Positions 45,069-54,093 of a DNA stretch of 64,000 bases are shown here, piece by piece. A program made the position numbers and the translations under genes. Source of the stretch: Paracoccus salsus (lineage in GTDB: Bacteria; Pseudomonadota; Alphaproteobacteria; Rhodobacterales; Rhodobacteraceae); NCBI RefSeq assembly GCF_021556615.1, contig NZ_JAKGGD010000001.1, positions 62,001 to 126,000 on the forward strand. The letters run 5' to 3'. The notes under the pieces are model-generated. The model did not search any database, was not told the origin of the DNA, and was given only the letters and a program-made list of their open reading frames with translations. How positions within the stretch are numbered: position 1 is the stretch's first letter; each line of letters begins with the position of its first letter.

Positions 45069-46703
45069 ATGTTCAACGGCACGGAAATTCTGACGACCGC
45101 CCAAATGCGCGCCATCGAATCCGCCGCGATGGACAGCCCAGAGGTGACAGGATTGCAACTGATGGAGCGCGCGGGCGCCGCCGTCGCCGACCAGATTCGG
45201 CTGCACTGGCCCCGTCCGGGACGCGCGACCGTGCTGTGCGGACCGGGCAACAATGGCGGCGACGGCTACGTGATCGCGTGGCATCTGCAGCGGGCGCGCT
45301 GGCAGGTCCGCGTTCTGGGCATGCAGAACACGCCCGGCCCGGACGCGGCCGAAATGAAGCGGCGCTGGCGCGAGGCCGGACCGATCCTTCCGCTGACCGA
45401 GGCCGAGCTGCGGCGCGATGAAAGCGATCTCTATGTCGATGCGATCTTCGGCACCGGGCTGACGCGCCCGGTCGAGGGCGAAATCGCTGCGATCCTGCGC
45501 CATCTGGGCGGTCATGGCGGCGACGGCGCGTTCTATCGGGCAAGGCTTGTCGCGGTCGACTGCCCCAGCGGCTTGTGCATGGACAGCGGCGCCGTTCTCG
45601 GTCAACCGCGCCAGCCCGGCCGGCCCGACCTGCGCGCCGCCCTGACCGTTTCCTTCGACAGCCCCAAACCGGGCCACCTTCTGGAACGTGGCCCCGATTG
45701 CTGTGGCGCGCTGGTGATCGCCGATATCGGATTGCAGGCCTGGCGCATCCGGCAACCTGCCCCGCGCCGCGGACTGCGCCCCGCAAGCCTGACCGCGATC
45801 TGGCCCCGGTTCGACATCGACGATCCCCGCCATCCGGTGGGCGAGAATGGCCGGCGCGCCGGCTGGCTGGTCAAGAGGGACGGCGCGGGCAGCCACAAAT
45901 TCGCCCACGGCCACGCGCTGACCGTGGCCGGCGGGCTTGGCCAAGGCGGCGCGGCGCGGTTGGCGGCGCGGGCGGCACTGCGGATCGGGGCGGGGCTGGT
46001 CACGATCGGCCCGCCGAAATCCGCGCTGATCGAGCATCTGGGGCCGCCCGACGCGCTGATGCGGCGTGGCGTGGACGACGGCGCCAGCTTGAACGGACTG
46101 TTGCAGGACAGGCGGATCACCGGGCTTTGCCTTGGCCCCGGCTGCGGCATCGATCGCGCAGAAGCGTTGTTGCCGGCACTGCTGGCCTCGGGGCGGGCCT
46201 GTGTGCTGGATGCCGATGCTCTGACGGCCCTGGCGGCGCGTGGCACCGAGGGGCTTCATGACCGCTGCGTCCTGACCCCCCATGCCGGCGAATTCGCCCG
46301 GCTGTTTCCCGACCTGGCAAGGCGGCTGGACGCGGACCCAGACCGCGGCCCGGCCTTTTCGAGGGTCGATGCCGTTCGCGACGCTGCCGCGCGCAGCGGC
46401 GCGGTCGTCCTGCTGAAGGGGCCAGACACGGTGATCGCGGAACCGCCGCGCGACGACCCCGACCTGCCGGGCCGGGCCGTCGTCCACTCCGCATTCGACA
46501 TCCCGTGGCTTGCGACCGCGGGCGCGGGCGACGTGCTGGCCGGGATCATCACCGGGCTTCTGGCCCGGGGCCTGCCGCCGCTGGAGGCGGCCAGCCTTGG
46601 CGTGCTGCTGCATGCCGGCGCCGCGCGCCGTTTTGGCCCGGGCCTGATCGCAGACGATCTGCCCGACCAGATGCCGGACGTCCTTGGCGATATGGAATGC
46701 TAA
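45069..46703 (+). CDS. nnr: Bifunctional NAD(P)HX epimerase/dehydratase
   Basis: The 544-residue protein joins two repair activities. The N-terminal part has the NnrE/YjeF_N pattern: LQLMERAGAAVADQI, CGPGNNGGDGYVIAWHLQ (about 57-74) and FGTGLTRPVEG. The C-terminal part is the ribokinase-like NnrD dehydratase with RAALRIGAGLVTIG, CLGPGCGID, CVLTPHAGEFARLF and TAGAGDVLAGIITGLLARG near the end. Together they restore NADHX and NADPHX to NAD(P)H. A short leader separates it from the divergent glnB. Length is usual for the fused form. Confidence 0.96.
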   Translation: MFNGTEILTTAQMRAIESAAMDSPEVTGLQLMERAGAAVADQIRLHWPRPGRATVLCGPGNNGGDGYVIAWHLQRARWQVRVLGMQNTPGPDAAEMKRRWREAGPILPLTEAELRRDESDLYVDAIFGTGLTRPVEGEIAAILRHLGGHGGDGAFYRARLVAVDCPSGLCMDSGAVLGQPRQPGRPDLRAALTVSFDSPKPGHLLERGPDCCGALVIADIGLQAWRIRQPAPRRGLRPASLTAIWPRFDIDDPRHPVGENGRRAGWLVKRDGAGSHKFAHGHALTVAGGLGQGGAARLAARAALRIGAGLVTIGPPKSALIEHLGPPDALMRRGVDDGASLNGLLQDRRITGLCLGPGCGIDRAEALLPALLASGRACVLDADALTALAARGTEGLHDRCVLTPHAGEFARLFPDLARRLDADPDRGPAFSRVDAVRDAAARSGAVVLLKGPDTVIAEPPRDDPDLPGRAVVHSAFDIPWLATAGAGDVLAGIITGLLARGLPPLEAASLGVLLHAGAARRFGPGLIADDLPDQMPDVLGDMEC

Positions 46704-46750
46704 GAATTCCCTCGCGCCCCTGACACGGCTTTGCTAGAAGCGCGTCCGTT

Positions 46751-46834
46751 GCGGGTGTGGCGGAATTGGTAGACGCACCAGATTTAGGTTCTGGCGCCTT
46801 TGGCGTGGGGGTTCGAGTCCCTTCACCCGCACCA
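46751..46834 (+). tRNA. tRNA-Leu (anticodon UAG)
   Basis: An 84-nt tRNA including encoded CCA. The acceptor stem is GCGGGTG...CACCCGC with A as discriminator. The anticodon stem-loop is CCAGA-TTTAGGT-TCTGG with TAG at 46785-46787, the T loop is GTTCGAGTC, and a long variable arm (GCGCCTTTGGCGT) is typical of class II tRNAs. It reads CUA (and other CUN) Leu codons. Confidence 0.97.
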
Positions 46835-47162
46835 CCCCGAAAATGAACCGGCCGGCGCGACCTACGCTCCGGCGGCCCGCCGAGACGGTGACGGGTGGAA
46901 TCGGCCGCGAACACGCAGCCAGGCGCCGATCCACGCAGAGAGCACCGACCCGTCGCCCTTCAGGCCGGATGCGGGCGCCAGCACCGTCATCGGTCAAGCC
47001 CGTTGTCATCGGGGTTCCGGGCCTGACGGCACAGGACCGGCGCCCGCGACGCGGTCGCGCCGCAAGCGGTGCCCACACAGACCCGCGAAGAAGGGCATTG
47101 TTGAAGCCGCGTCATGCTGGTCATATCACACCTGATTCGAGATCCGCCGGAAAGGACAGCTT
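46835..47162. other. Intergenic region between tRNA-Leu and bioY, 328 bp
   Basis: No gene is visible. I looked for the BioR operator (TTATNTATAA-like) of alphaproteobacteria before bioY and did not find it. GGAAAGGACAGCTT precedes the bioY ATG as ribosome site. Confidence 0.45.
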
Positions 47163-47717
47163 ATGCAGCATATCAATCGCCTGACGCTTGCCGTCAGCCC
47201 CGTCCGCGCCATCGGTCTGACGCTGGCCGCGGCGGCGCTGATCACCCTGAGCGCCAAGACGCAGGTGCCCTTCTGGCCGGTGCCGATGACGCTGCAGACA
47301 ATGGCCGTGCTGCTGATCGCGACCGTGCTGGGCCCCCGGGTGGGCGCGGCCGCGATGCTGACCTATCTGGCCGCGGGCATGGCCGGCATGCCGGTCTTCG
47401 CCGGCTCGCCCGAGCGCGGCATCGGGCTTGCCTATCTGGCTGGGCCGACCGGCGGCTTTCTGGTCGGGATGCTGCTGGCGATGATCGTGACCGGCTGGCT
47501 CGCGCAGGGTCGCGACATGCCGGGGCGCGTGCTGGCGATGCTGGCCGGCCTCGCCGCCATCTATCTGCCGGGCCTTGCATGGTTGTCGGGTTTCGTGCCC
47601 GGCGACAAGCTGCTTGCGGCGGGTTTCGCCCCGTTCATCCTTGGCGACCTGTTCAAGATCGCCATTGCCGCCCTGCTGATCGAGGGCGGTCTGCGCTTGC
47701 GCGCCGCGCGGCGCTGA
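47163..47717 (+). CDS. bioY: Biotin transporter substrate-binding protein BioY
   Basis: The 184-residue protein has six hydrophobic segments and the BioY motifs KTQVPFWPVPMTLQTMAVLL (about 32-51), AAMLTYLAAGMAGMPVFAG (about 62-80) and GGFLVGMLLAMIVTGWLA (about 95-112), where Pro-rich PFWPVPMTLQT is the family hallmark. It binds biotin in the membrane, either alone or with an ECF ATPase module; no bioM/bioN is present. It could feed the biotin-dependent carboxylase of the leucine cluster in the same window. A strong hairpin follows. Confidence 0.95.
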   Translation: MQHINRLTLAVSPVRAIGLTLAAAALITLSAKTQVPFWPVPMTLQTMAVLLIATVLGPRVGAAAMLTYLAAGMAGMPVFAGSPERGIGLAYLAGPTGGFLVGMLLAMIVTGWLAQGRDMPGRVLAMLAGLAAIYLPGLAWLSGFVPGDKLLAAGFAPFILGDLFKIAIAALLIEGGLRLRAARR

Positions 47718-47743
47718 CCGTCGCCCGCGTCAGGCCCTGACCC

Positions 47744-47768
47744 GCGCGGGCCGGCCACCGGCCCGCGC
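47744..47768. terminator. Perfect 11-bp hairpin after bioY
   Basis: GCGCGGGCCGG, loop CCA, CCGGCCCGCGC form a perfect 11-bp stem 27 bp after the bioY stop. Only two T residues follow (CTTGC), so it is a likely Rho-assisted rather than classical terminator. Confidence 0.55.
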
Positions 47769-47957
47769 CTTGCACAAAGCCGCGGGCGGGCATCATCGAT
47801 CGCCCCGTGCTGCCGATCGGATCGCGACGTCCGGGCCCGCTGTTCGGCAGACATGGCTTCCGGTGATTTCCGTGACCTTGCGTCATGGCAACGGCTCCGG
47901 GCTTTCGCGGAGCCGACCCCGAGGCCAGACTGGGCGCGGATGCAGGGAGGTCACGCG

Positions 47958-48401
47958 ATGCCGATCGGATCAGAACTGGATGAGGCAGTCCTGCGGCGGG
48001 TCCGGGACAGCTTCGACCGTCAGGGACTGATGGCGCATCTGGGCGCATCCGTGTCCGAAATTCGCAGAGGCCTGGTCACGCTGACCCTGCCCTTTCGTCC
48101 TGAACTGACCCAGCAGCACGGCTATTTTCATGCGGGCGGCACGTCGGCGATCGCGGATTCGGCGGGCGGATATGCCGGTTTCACGCTGTTCCCCGATGAA
48201 AGTTCGGTCCTGACGGTCGAATTCAAGCTGAACCTGATCAACCCCGCCAGAGGAGACCGGCTGGAGGCCACCGGCAGGGTGATCAAGCCGGGCCGGACGC
48301 TGACGATCTGCCAGCTGGATGTCTGGGCTGTCCACGGAGAAGTCCGCAGCCATTGCGCCACCGGCCTGCAGACGCTGATGCGCGTCGCAGGCACCGTGTG
48401 A
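47958..48401 (+). CDS. PaaI family hotdog-fold thioesterase
   Basis: The 147-residue protein is of the PaaI/YigI type: FRPELTQQHGYFHAGGTSAI (about 47-66), with the His-Gly and following Asp (ADSAGGYAGF) forming the thioesterase site, then VEFKLNLINPARGDRLEATG (about 91-110). It hydrolyses acyl- or aryl-CoA thioesters. The start at 47958 is chosen because GGGAGG lies eight bases upstream. It converges on the EctR-like gene. Confidence 0.87.
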   Translation: MPIGSELDEAVLRRVRDSFDRQGLMAHLGASVSEIRRGLVTLTLPFRPELTQQHGYFHAGGTSAIADSAGGYAGFTLFPDESSVLTVEFKLNLINPARGDRLEATGRVIKPGRTLTICQLDVWAVHGEVRSHCATGLQTLMRVAGTV

Positions 48402-48461
48402 CGCCAGCTTGACCGCTGGATCAGGCACCCGGCCACGCGGATCCAGAGTGAGGCTCGGCCT

Positions 48462-48986
48462 TCAGGGCGCCCCGGCCGTTCTGGCGCGTGGGCGAACGAT
48501 GCGGATATCACCGGCGGCGAGAACCGGCGAGGCGTCGATCTCGCCCGCGTTCAGCAATGCGGCCACGCGTTCGAGAGTGGCGATCATCATCGCCTGCTCC
48601 CAGTCGGCCATCGCACCGAAGCCCTGCACGAATTGTTGTTGCAGCGCATTCGGGGCGTTGTTCATCGCCCTCGCCCCGGCCTGGGTCACGACCACATCGG
48701 TCTGGCGCCGGTCGGACGCGGAACGGTGACGCGCTGCATAGCCACGCTTGACCAGCTGATCCACCAACGCCGTCACCGTCGCCTGGCTGACCCCCATCTG
48801 TTGCGCCAAAGCTGTCGGCGTGGCGCCATTGCGGTCCCGTGCTGCCAGCAATTGCAGCACGCGCAGCTTGGCGGGCGTCAAGCCGACCGATTGAGCCAGA
48901 TCGCGCTCATATTGCTCGGTCGCGCGCAGAATGCGTCGCAGCGCGATCAGCGCGTCATCGATACGGTCAGGGTCGGGTCCGGTCAT
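48462..48986 (-). CDS. ectR: MarR family regulator, probable EctR
   Basis: The 174-residue protein is a winged-helix MarR protein: LTPAKLRVLQLLAARDRNGA (about 36-55), recognition-helix region TALAQQMGVSQATVTALVDQ (about 58-77) and wing RHRSASDRRQTDVVVTQAG (about 86-104). It is divergent from ectABC-ask, the place of EctR, which represses ectoine genes in methylotrophs and other halotolerant bacteria. Two copies of ACTAAGT (one inverted) occur in the shared 223-bp control region. The regulator name is inferred from position. Confidence 0.85.
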   Translation of the reverse strand: MTGPDPDRIDDALIALRRILRATEQYERDLAQSVGLTPAKLRVLQLLAARDRNGATPTALAQQMGVSQATVTALVDQLVKRGYAARHRSASDRRQTDVVVTQAGARAMNNAPNALQQQFVQGFGAMADWEQAMMIATLERVAALLNAGEIDASPVLAAGDIRIVRPRARTAGAP

Positions 48987-49209
48987 CGCCAGATCATGCC
49001 CGCGGGCGCGAACGAGCGCAATCCGGGGTGCTTCTCATGCAAATATTTTGCTTGACTAAGTGATTTAAGCCACTCAGCGACGAAAAAACCTGCCAAAACC
49101 CCATTATTCATAGCCATTTAGCTGTTTTCAGACAAAAATCCGGGATTCTGTTGCAACATCAGCGCGTCCTTATTACTTAGTAACGCGAAGCAAATGAGGA
49201 TCAGATCGC
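48987..49209. promoter_or_regulatory. ectR-ectA divergent control region
   Basis: This 223-bp region is strikingly AT-rich for the window, notably 49037-49070 and 49090-49190. It has the palindrome TTACTTAGTAA at 49173-49183 near ectA and a related TTGACTAAGTGA at 49052-49063 near ectR; both share ACTAAGT on one strand and are 120 bp apart. These are candidate EctR operators. No single -35/-10 pair is clean enough to name the ectA promoter. Confidence 0.6.
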
Positions 49210-49758
49210 ATGCCCAAGGACATGTCTGACATTGAGACCCCGCGTCCGCGGACGGTGACCCTGCGCACCCCCGAAAGCACCGATGGCAGCGCCATCTGGG
49301 AGCTGGTGCGCGAATGCAAGCCACTGGACGAGAACTCCATGTATTGCAACCTGGTGCAGGCAGAGCATTTCAGCGAAACCTGTGTCGTTGCCGAAATGGA
49401 CGGCGATATCGTGGGCTGGGTTTCCGGTCACATGATTCCCAACGAGGATGCGCTGTTTGTCTGGCAGGTTGCCGTCAGCCCCAAGGCCCGTGGTCTTGGG
49501 CTGGGCAGCAAGATGCTGGAACATCTGATCGGACGTGAAGCCTGCGCGGAAGCTTCGCAGTTGAACACCACGATAACCAAGGACAACGAGGCCTCCTGGG
49601 CGCTGTTCCGCAGCTTCGCGGACCGTGTTGGCGGAGATCTGTCGGACGAGGCGCATTACAAGCGCGAGACGCATTTCGACGGCATGCACGCGACCGAACA
49701 CAAGGTCACGATCACGCTGCCCGAAGAAGACTCGCCCGACAGCGCCGACGCCGTCTGA
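49210..49758 (+). CDS. ectA: L-2,4-diaminobutyrate N-acetyltransferase
   Basis: The 182-residue GNAT protein matches EctA: LRTPESTDGSAIWELVRECK (about 18-37), DENSMYCNLVQAEHFSETCV (about 41-60), the acetyl-CoA motif VSPKARGLGLGSKMLEHLI (about 93-111) and NTTITKDNEASWALFRSFAD (about 119-138). It acetylates L-2,4-diaminobutyrate, the second step of ectoine synthesis. The start at 49210 follows TGAGGATCAGATCGC; 49222 is an alternative. Its first five residues, MPKDM, are shared with ectB. It is the first gene of ectABC-ask. Confidence 0.97.
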   Translation: MPKDMSDIETPRPRTVTLRTPESTDGSAIWELVRECKPLDENSMYCNLVQAEHFSETCVVAEMDGDIVGWVSGHMIPNEDALFVWQVAVSPKARGLGLGSKMLEHLIGREACAEASQLNTTITKDNEASWALFRSFADRVGGDLSDEAHYKRETHFDGMHATEHKVTITLPEEDSPDSADAV

Positions 49759-49813
49759 ATCTGATTCTCATGAACAGAAATTCTGAAACGCACATGGTGC
49801 GGAAGGACTTTTC

Positions 49814-51103
49814 ATGCCGAAAGACATGCCTGCTATGACGACCGACATCTTCTCCCGACGCGAAAGCGAAGCCCGCTCGTATTGCCGCAGCATCCCTGCG
49901 GTCTTCAGCAGCGCTCGGGGTTCCATCATGACCAGCGAGGACGGTCGCGACTATATCGACTTCCTCGCCGGATGCTCATCGCTGAACTACGGTCACAACG
50001 ATCCGGACATGAAGGCGGCGCTGATCGAACACATCTCGGCCGACGGGATCGCGCACGGGCTGGACCTGCACACCACGACCAAGGCCAGGTTCCTTGAAGC
50101 CTTCGAGCGTCACATCCTCGCCCCGCGCGGAATGGACCATCGCGTGATGTTCACCGGCCCGACCGGAGCGAACGCCGTCGAGGCGGCGATGAAGATCGCG
50201 CGCAAATCGACCGGCCGCACCAACATCATCGCCTTCACCAACGGCTTTCACGGCGTGACCATGGGCGCCCTTGCGGCGACCGGGAACAGCTATCACCGCG
50301 GCGGCGCCGGCATGGATACGCAGGGTATCACCCGCATGCCCTATGACGGATTTGCCGAAGGCGTCGACGGCGCCGCGCTGCTGGATCAGATGCTGTCCGA
50401 TGCCTCGGGCGGGATCGACGCCCCGGCAGCCATCATGCTGGAGACGATCCAGGGCGAAGGCGGGCTGAATGCCGCCTCGGGCGAATTCGTGCGCAAGATC
50501 GCCGAGATTGCCAAGAAGCATGGCGCGCTGCTGATCATCGACGACATTCAGGCCGGCTGCGGCCGTGCCGGCACGTTCTTCTCGTTCGAGGAGATGGGCG
50601 TGGTGCCCGATCTGGTGCCGATGGCGAAATCGATCGCGGGCTTCGGGCTGCCGCTTGCGCTGGTTCTGGTGCGCCCCGAACATGACGTCTTCGGGCCTGC
50701 CGAACATAACGGCACGTTCCGGGGCAACACCCATGCCTTCGTGACCGCGCGCGTCGCGATCGAGAAATTCTGGGCTGACGATTCGTTCAAGACCGAACTG
50801 GCCGAAAAGGCCAAGCTGATCGAATCGCGTCTGGGCGAACTGGTGACGATGATCCCCGGCGCCTATCTGAAGGGTCGCGGCCTGATGCGCGGCGTCGATG
50901 TCGGCTCGGGTGAACTGGCCGGAAAGATCTGCGCCCGCGCCTACGAGAAGGGTCTCATCATCGAGACCTCGGGCAGCGAGGATCAGGTGGTCAAGGTGCT
51001 TGCAGCGCTGACGACGCCGGTGGAAATCTTCCAGAAGGGATTCGACATCCTGATGGAATCCGCCCGCGAGATCCTTGAAACGACCCATATTGCTGCGGAG
51101 TGA
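49814..51103 (+). CDS. ectB: L-2,4-diaminobutyrate 2-oxoglutarate transaminase
   Basis: The 429-residue class-III aminotransferase has [19 protein letters not shown] (about 21-39), [19 protein letters not shown] (about 113-131), [19 protein letters not shown] (about 241-259) and the PLP-binding Lys 272 in [12 protein letters not shown]. These are the EctB hallmarks. It turns aspartate semialdehyde into L-2,4-diaminobutyrate using glutamate. GGAAGGACTTTTC precedes the start. It is 55 bp after ectA and 5 bp before ectC. Confidence 0.98.
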   Translation: MPKDMPAMTTDIFSRRESEARSYCRSIPAVFSSARGSIMTSEDGRDYIDFLAGCSSLNYGHNDPDMKAALIEHISADGIAHGLDLHTTTKARFLEAFERHILAPRGMDHRVMFTGPTGANAVEAAMKIARKSTGRTNIIAFTNGFHGVTMGALAATGNSYHRGGAGMDTQGITRMPYDGFAEGVDGAALLDQMLSDASGGIDAPAAIMLETIQGEGGLNAASGEFVRKIAEIAKKHGALLIIDDIQAGCGRAGTFFSFEEMGVVPDLVPMAKSIAGFGLPLALVLVRPEHDVFGPAEHNGTFRGNTHAFVTARVAIEKFWADDSFKTELAEKAKLIESRLGELVTMIPGAYLKGRGLMRGVDVGSGELAGKICARAYEKGLIIETSGSEDQVVKVLAALTTPVEIFQKGFDILMESAREILETTHIAAE

Positions 51104-51108
51104 CCGAT

Positions 51109-51501
51109 ATGATTGTTCGTGATTTCAACGAGCTCAAGGACACCGATCGCTCGGTGTCGGATGCCCAATGGAATTCGGTGCGCATGCTGCTGGCCGACGA
51201 TGGAATGGGCTTTTCGTTCCACATCACCACGCTGAAGGCCGGCTCGGAGCACAGCTTCCACTACAAGCATCATTTCGAGAGCGTGTACTGCATGTCGGGG
51301 CGCGGCTCGATCACCGACCTGGCGACCGGCCAGACGCATGAGATCAAGCCCGGCGTGATGTATGCGCTGAACCTGCATGACAAGCACACCTTGCGGGCCG
51401 ACGAAGAGCTGGTGATGGCCTGCTGCTTCAACCCGCCCGTGACCGGAAACGAAGTGCACCGCGAGGACGGCTCTTACGCCCCGGCGCAGGAAACGGCCTG
51501 A
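51109..51501 (+). CDS. ectC: L-ectoine synthase
   Basis: The 130-residue cupin-fold enzyme starts [16 protein letters not shown], exactly the family N terminus, so I use the ATG at 51109, not the GTG at 51100. Further motifs are [13 protein letters not shown] (about 34-46), the metal-binding [20 protein letters not shown] (about 48-67) and [13 protein letters not shown] (about 85-97). It closes the ring of N-gamma-acetyl-diaminobutyrate to ectoine. No ectD (5-hydroxylase) follows, so the product is probably ectoine only. Confidence 0.98.
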   Translation: MIVRDFNELKDTDRSVSDAQWNSVRMLLADDGMGFSFHITTLKAGSEHSFHYKHHFESVYCMSGRGSITDLATGQTHEIKPGVMYALNLHDKHTLRADEELVMACCFNPPVTGNEVHREDGSYAPAQETA

Positions 51502-51504
51502 GCC

Positions 51505-52944
51505 ATGTCGGACACACCGAAGCATCATACGGTCGAGAAAATCGGCGGCACGTCGATGTCTCGGGTGCACGAGTTGCGTGAAACCCTGCTGATCGGCGGC
51601 CGCACGGGTGCCGATCTGTACAACCGCATCATCGTGGTCTCGGCCTTCGGCGGCATCACAGACCTGCTGCTTGAACACAAGAAATCCGGCGAGGCGGGCG
51701 TCTACGCGGCGTTTGCAAGCGCCGAGGGTGATCACGGATGGCACGAGGCGCTGGACCGCGCCGAGACCGCGATGGTCAAGGCGCACGAAGCCGTGCTGGA
51801 TCATGCCGGCGATATCGAGCGTGCGACAGCCTTTGTCAGCGATCGGGTGCTGGGCGCGCGCAACTGCCTGATCGATCTGCAACGCCTGTGCTCCTACGGG
51901 CATTTCCGTCTGGCCGAGCACATGTTGCAGATACGCGAATTGCTGTCAGGCCTGGGCGAGGCGCATTCGGCCTTTGTCACCTCGCTGATGCTGCAACGCG
52001 CCGGCGTCAACGCCCGCTTCGTCGATCTTTCGGGTTGGCGCGACGAGGGCGATGTCAGCCTGGACGAGCGGATCGAAGGCGCCATGAAGGACGTCGATCC
52101 GGCGGCCGAAATGCCGATCGTGACCGGTTACGCGCAATGCGCCGAAGGCTTGATGCGTGAATTCGACCGCGGTTATTCCGAGGTGACGTTCTCGCGGCTG
52201 GCGGCGCTGACCGGGGCACGCGAAGCGATCATCCACAAGGAATTCCACCTCAGTTCGGCCGATCCCAAGCTTGTCGGTGCGGATGCCGTCCGCAAGCTGG
52301 GGCGCACGAATTACGATGTGGCGGACCAGTTGTCCAACCTTGGGATGGAGGCCATCCACCCGAAAGCCGCCAAGACCCTGCGCCAATCCGGTGTGCCGCT
52401 GCGCGTGACCAACGCCTTCGAGCCGGACGATCCCGGCACGCTGATCGACGACCAGCCCGCCGAAAGCCCGGCGGTCGAGATCGTCACGGGGCTGGACCTG
52501 TTCGCGCTGGAGGTGTTCGAGCAGGACATGGTCGGCGTCAAGGGCTACGACGCGACAATCATCGCGATCCTGACGCGCCACGACGTGCGAATCGTATCCA
52601 AGGTGTCGAACGCGAACACGATCACCCATTACGTCGACAGCAGCCTGAAGGTGCTGCGGCGGGTCGAAAAGGACCTGATGGCGAAATACCCGTCGGCCGT
52701 GGTGACGTCGCGCGCGATATCGATGGTGGCGGCGGTCGGTCGCGATCTGAATACCCTCTCGGTTCTCAGCCGTGGCCTGAACGCTCTGGCCGATAACGGG
52801 CTTGAGGCGATCGGAGCCACCCAGGGGCCTCGACAGGTGGATGTGCAGTTCATCGTCGAGCGCGAGGTGATGAAACCCGCGATCAAGGCGCTGCACGCGG
52901 CACTCATCGAATCGGATCAGTCGGCCATCGACAAGGCGGCCTGA
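51505..52944 (+). CDS. ask: Ectoine-specific aspartate kinase
   Basis: The 479-residue kinase has the start HTVEKIGGTSMSRVHELRET (about 8-27), where KIGGTS replaces the KFGGTS of ordinary aspartokinases, SEVTFSRLAALTGAREAII (about 225-243), AIHPKAAKTLRQSGVPLRV (about 287-305) and two ACT-like regions after about 335. This is the Ask_Ect group found with ectABC, which supplies aspartyl phosphate outside the normal feedback control. It starts 3 bp after ectC and ends before a bidirectional terminator. Confidence 0.96.
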   Translation: MSDTPKHHTVEKIGGTSMSRVHELRETLLIGGRTGADLYNRIIVVSAFGGITDLLLEHKKSGEAGVYAAFASAEGDHGWHEALDRAETAMVKAHEAVLDHAGDIERATAFVSDRVLGARNCLIDLQRLCSYGHFRLAEHMLQIRELLSGLGEAHSAFVTSLMLQRAGVNARFVDLSGWRDEGDVSLDERIEGAMKDVDPAAEMPIVTGYAQCAEGLMREFDRGYSEVTFSRLAALTGAREAIIHKEFHLSSADPKLVGADAVRKLGRTNYDVADQLSNLGMEAIHPKAAKTLRQSGVPLRVTNAFEPDDPGTLIDDQPAESPAVEIVTGLDLFALEVFEQDMVGVKGYDATIIAILTRHDVRIVSKVSNANTITHYVDSSLKVLRRVEKDLMAKYPSAVVTSRAISMVAAVGRDLNTLSVLSRGLNALADNGLEAIGATQGPRQVDVQFIVEREVMKPAIKALHAALIESDQSAIDKAA

Positions 52945-52969
52945 ACACCACGCCCCCGGGAACGCAACG

Positions 52970-52994
52970 AAAAGCCCCGACAACGGGGCTTTTT
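52970..52994. terminator. Bidirectional intrinsic terminator after ect operon
   Basis: AAAAGCCCC, loop GACAAC, GGGGCTTTT form a 9-bp stem followed by T on the plus strand (TTTTTC in all). On the minus strand the stem also ends in TTTT. It lies between the ask stop (52944) and the convergent FAH gene stop (52994) and can serve both. Confidence 0.88.
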
Positions 52995-53683
52995 CACGTG
53001 ACCCGCACCGCCAGCGCGGAAAGGCCCTCGATCTCGACCCGGATCGTCTCGCCGCGCGCCACGGCACCGACGCCGGACGGTGTGCCCGTATAGATCAGAT
53101 CACCGGGTGCAAGTGCCACCAGTCGCGACAGATGGGCGATCACCTCGGGCACCGACCAGATCATCTGCGCGAGATCACCCTGCTGGCGCAGGTCACCATC
53201 GACCTCCAGACGGATGGCGCCGCGCGTCGGCACGCCGGTTTGGGCGACCGGGTTCAGCGCGCCGCAGGCTGCCGATCCGTCGAAACCCTTGGCCATGTCC
53301 CACGGTCGGCCAAGCCGCTTGGCTTCGGCCTGCAGGTCGCGGCGGGTGAAATCGACGCCGGCGGCGCAGCCCCAGACATGCGACAGGGCTTCGCCGGGCG
53401 CGATGCCGGTGCCTCCCTGCCCGATGGCAATGACCATTTCCGCCTCGAAATGCAGGTCCGCGGTCAGCGGAGGGTAGGCCAGTTCGGCGCCGTCGGTCAG
53501 CAGCGCATCGGTGGGCTTGGAGAAGAAGAAGGGCGGTTCCCGGTCGGGGTCGTGGCCCATTTCGCGGGCATGCTCGGCGTAATTGCGACCGACGCAGAAG
53601 ATTCGCCGGACGGCAAAACGCGCCTGGTTTCCCGCGACCGGCACCGAAGGCTGCGCAGGCGGTGGCAGGACATATCCGCTCAT
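52994..53683 (-). CDS. Fumarylacetoacetate hydrolase family protein
   Basis: The 229-residue protein has the FAH core: FCVGRNYAEHAREMG (about 29-43), PPFFFSKPTDALL (about 49-61), HFEAEMVIAIGQGGTGI (about 77-93) with its metal-binding Glu pair, GVDFTRRDLQAEAKRLGRPW (about 109-128) and GDLIYTGTPSGVGAV (about 195-209). The size and GRPWDMAKGFD segment fit the fumarylpyruvate hydrolase branch, which splits C-C bonds in aromatic ring-cleavage products. It is coupled to a VOC protein (ATGA at 53683). Substrate not certain. Confidence 0.9.
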   Translation of the reverse strand: MSGYVLPPPAQPSVPVAGNQARFAVRRIFCVGRNYAEHAREMGHDPDREPPFFFSKPTDALLTDGAELAYPPLTADLHFEAEMVIAIGQGGTGIAPGEALSHVWGCAAGVDFTRRDLQAEAKRLGRPWDMAKGFDGSAACGALNPVAQTGVPTRGAIRLEVDGDLRQQGDLAQMIWSVPEVIAHLSRLVALAPGDLIYTGTPSGVGAVARGETIRVEIEGLSALAVRVT

Positions 53684-54093
53684 GATGCGAACAGCCCGTC
53701 GAAATCACGGAACCCCTTGATCTCGATCGGATTGCCTGACGGATCGAAAAAGAACATCGTCCGCTGCTCGCCGGGCTGGCCCTCGAAACGGATGACCGGC
53801 GGGATGTCGAACGCGACGCCCCTGGCGCGCAACCGCTCGGCCAGCGCAAGCCAGCCATCCAGGGGCAGCACGACGCCCAGATGCGGCATCATCACCCTAT
53901 GGTCGCCGACCTTGCCCGTGCGGCTGGTCGCGAAAGGACGTCCGAGATGCAGCGACAGCTGGTGCCCGAAGAAGTCGAAATCGACCCAGGTCTCGGCCGA
54001 ACGTCCTTCGGCGCATCCCAGCACATCGCCGTAAAAGCGCCGCGCCGCGTCCAGATCGGTGACATGGATGGCAAGGTGAAACAACGATCGCAT
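53680..54093 (-). CDS. VOC family (glyoxalase/dioxygenase-fold) protein
   Basis: The 137-residue protein has paired betaalphabetabetabeta modules: FHLAIHVTDLDAARRFYGDV (about 5-24), with His as metal ligand, and MPHLGVVLPLDGWLALAERL (about 70-89), then TMFFFDPSGNPIEIKGF, whose Glu is a probable metal ligand. The family includes dioxygenases, isomerases and glyoxalases. It overlaps the FAH-family gene, so a ring-cleavage-like step feeding the hydrolase is conceivable; that is speculation. Confidence 0.88.
   Translation of the reverse strand: MRSLFHLAIHVTDLDAARRFYGDVLGCAEGRSAETWVDFDFFGHQLSLHLGRPFATSRTGKVGDHRVMMPHLGVVLPLDGWLALAERLRARGVAFDIPPVIRFEGQPGEQRTMFFFDPSGNPIEIKGFRDFDGLFAS

Noticed and set aside
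46835..47162. A biotin-responsive operator or riboswitch before bioY
   Set aside because: No TTATNTATAA-like BioR site, BirA-type palindrome or conserved riboswitch core could be found by eye.
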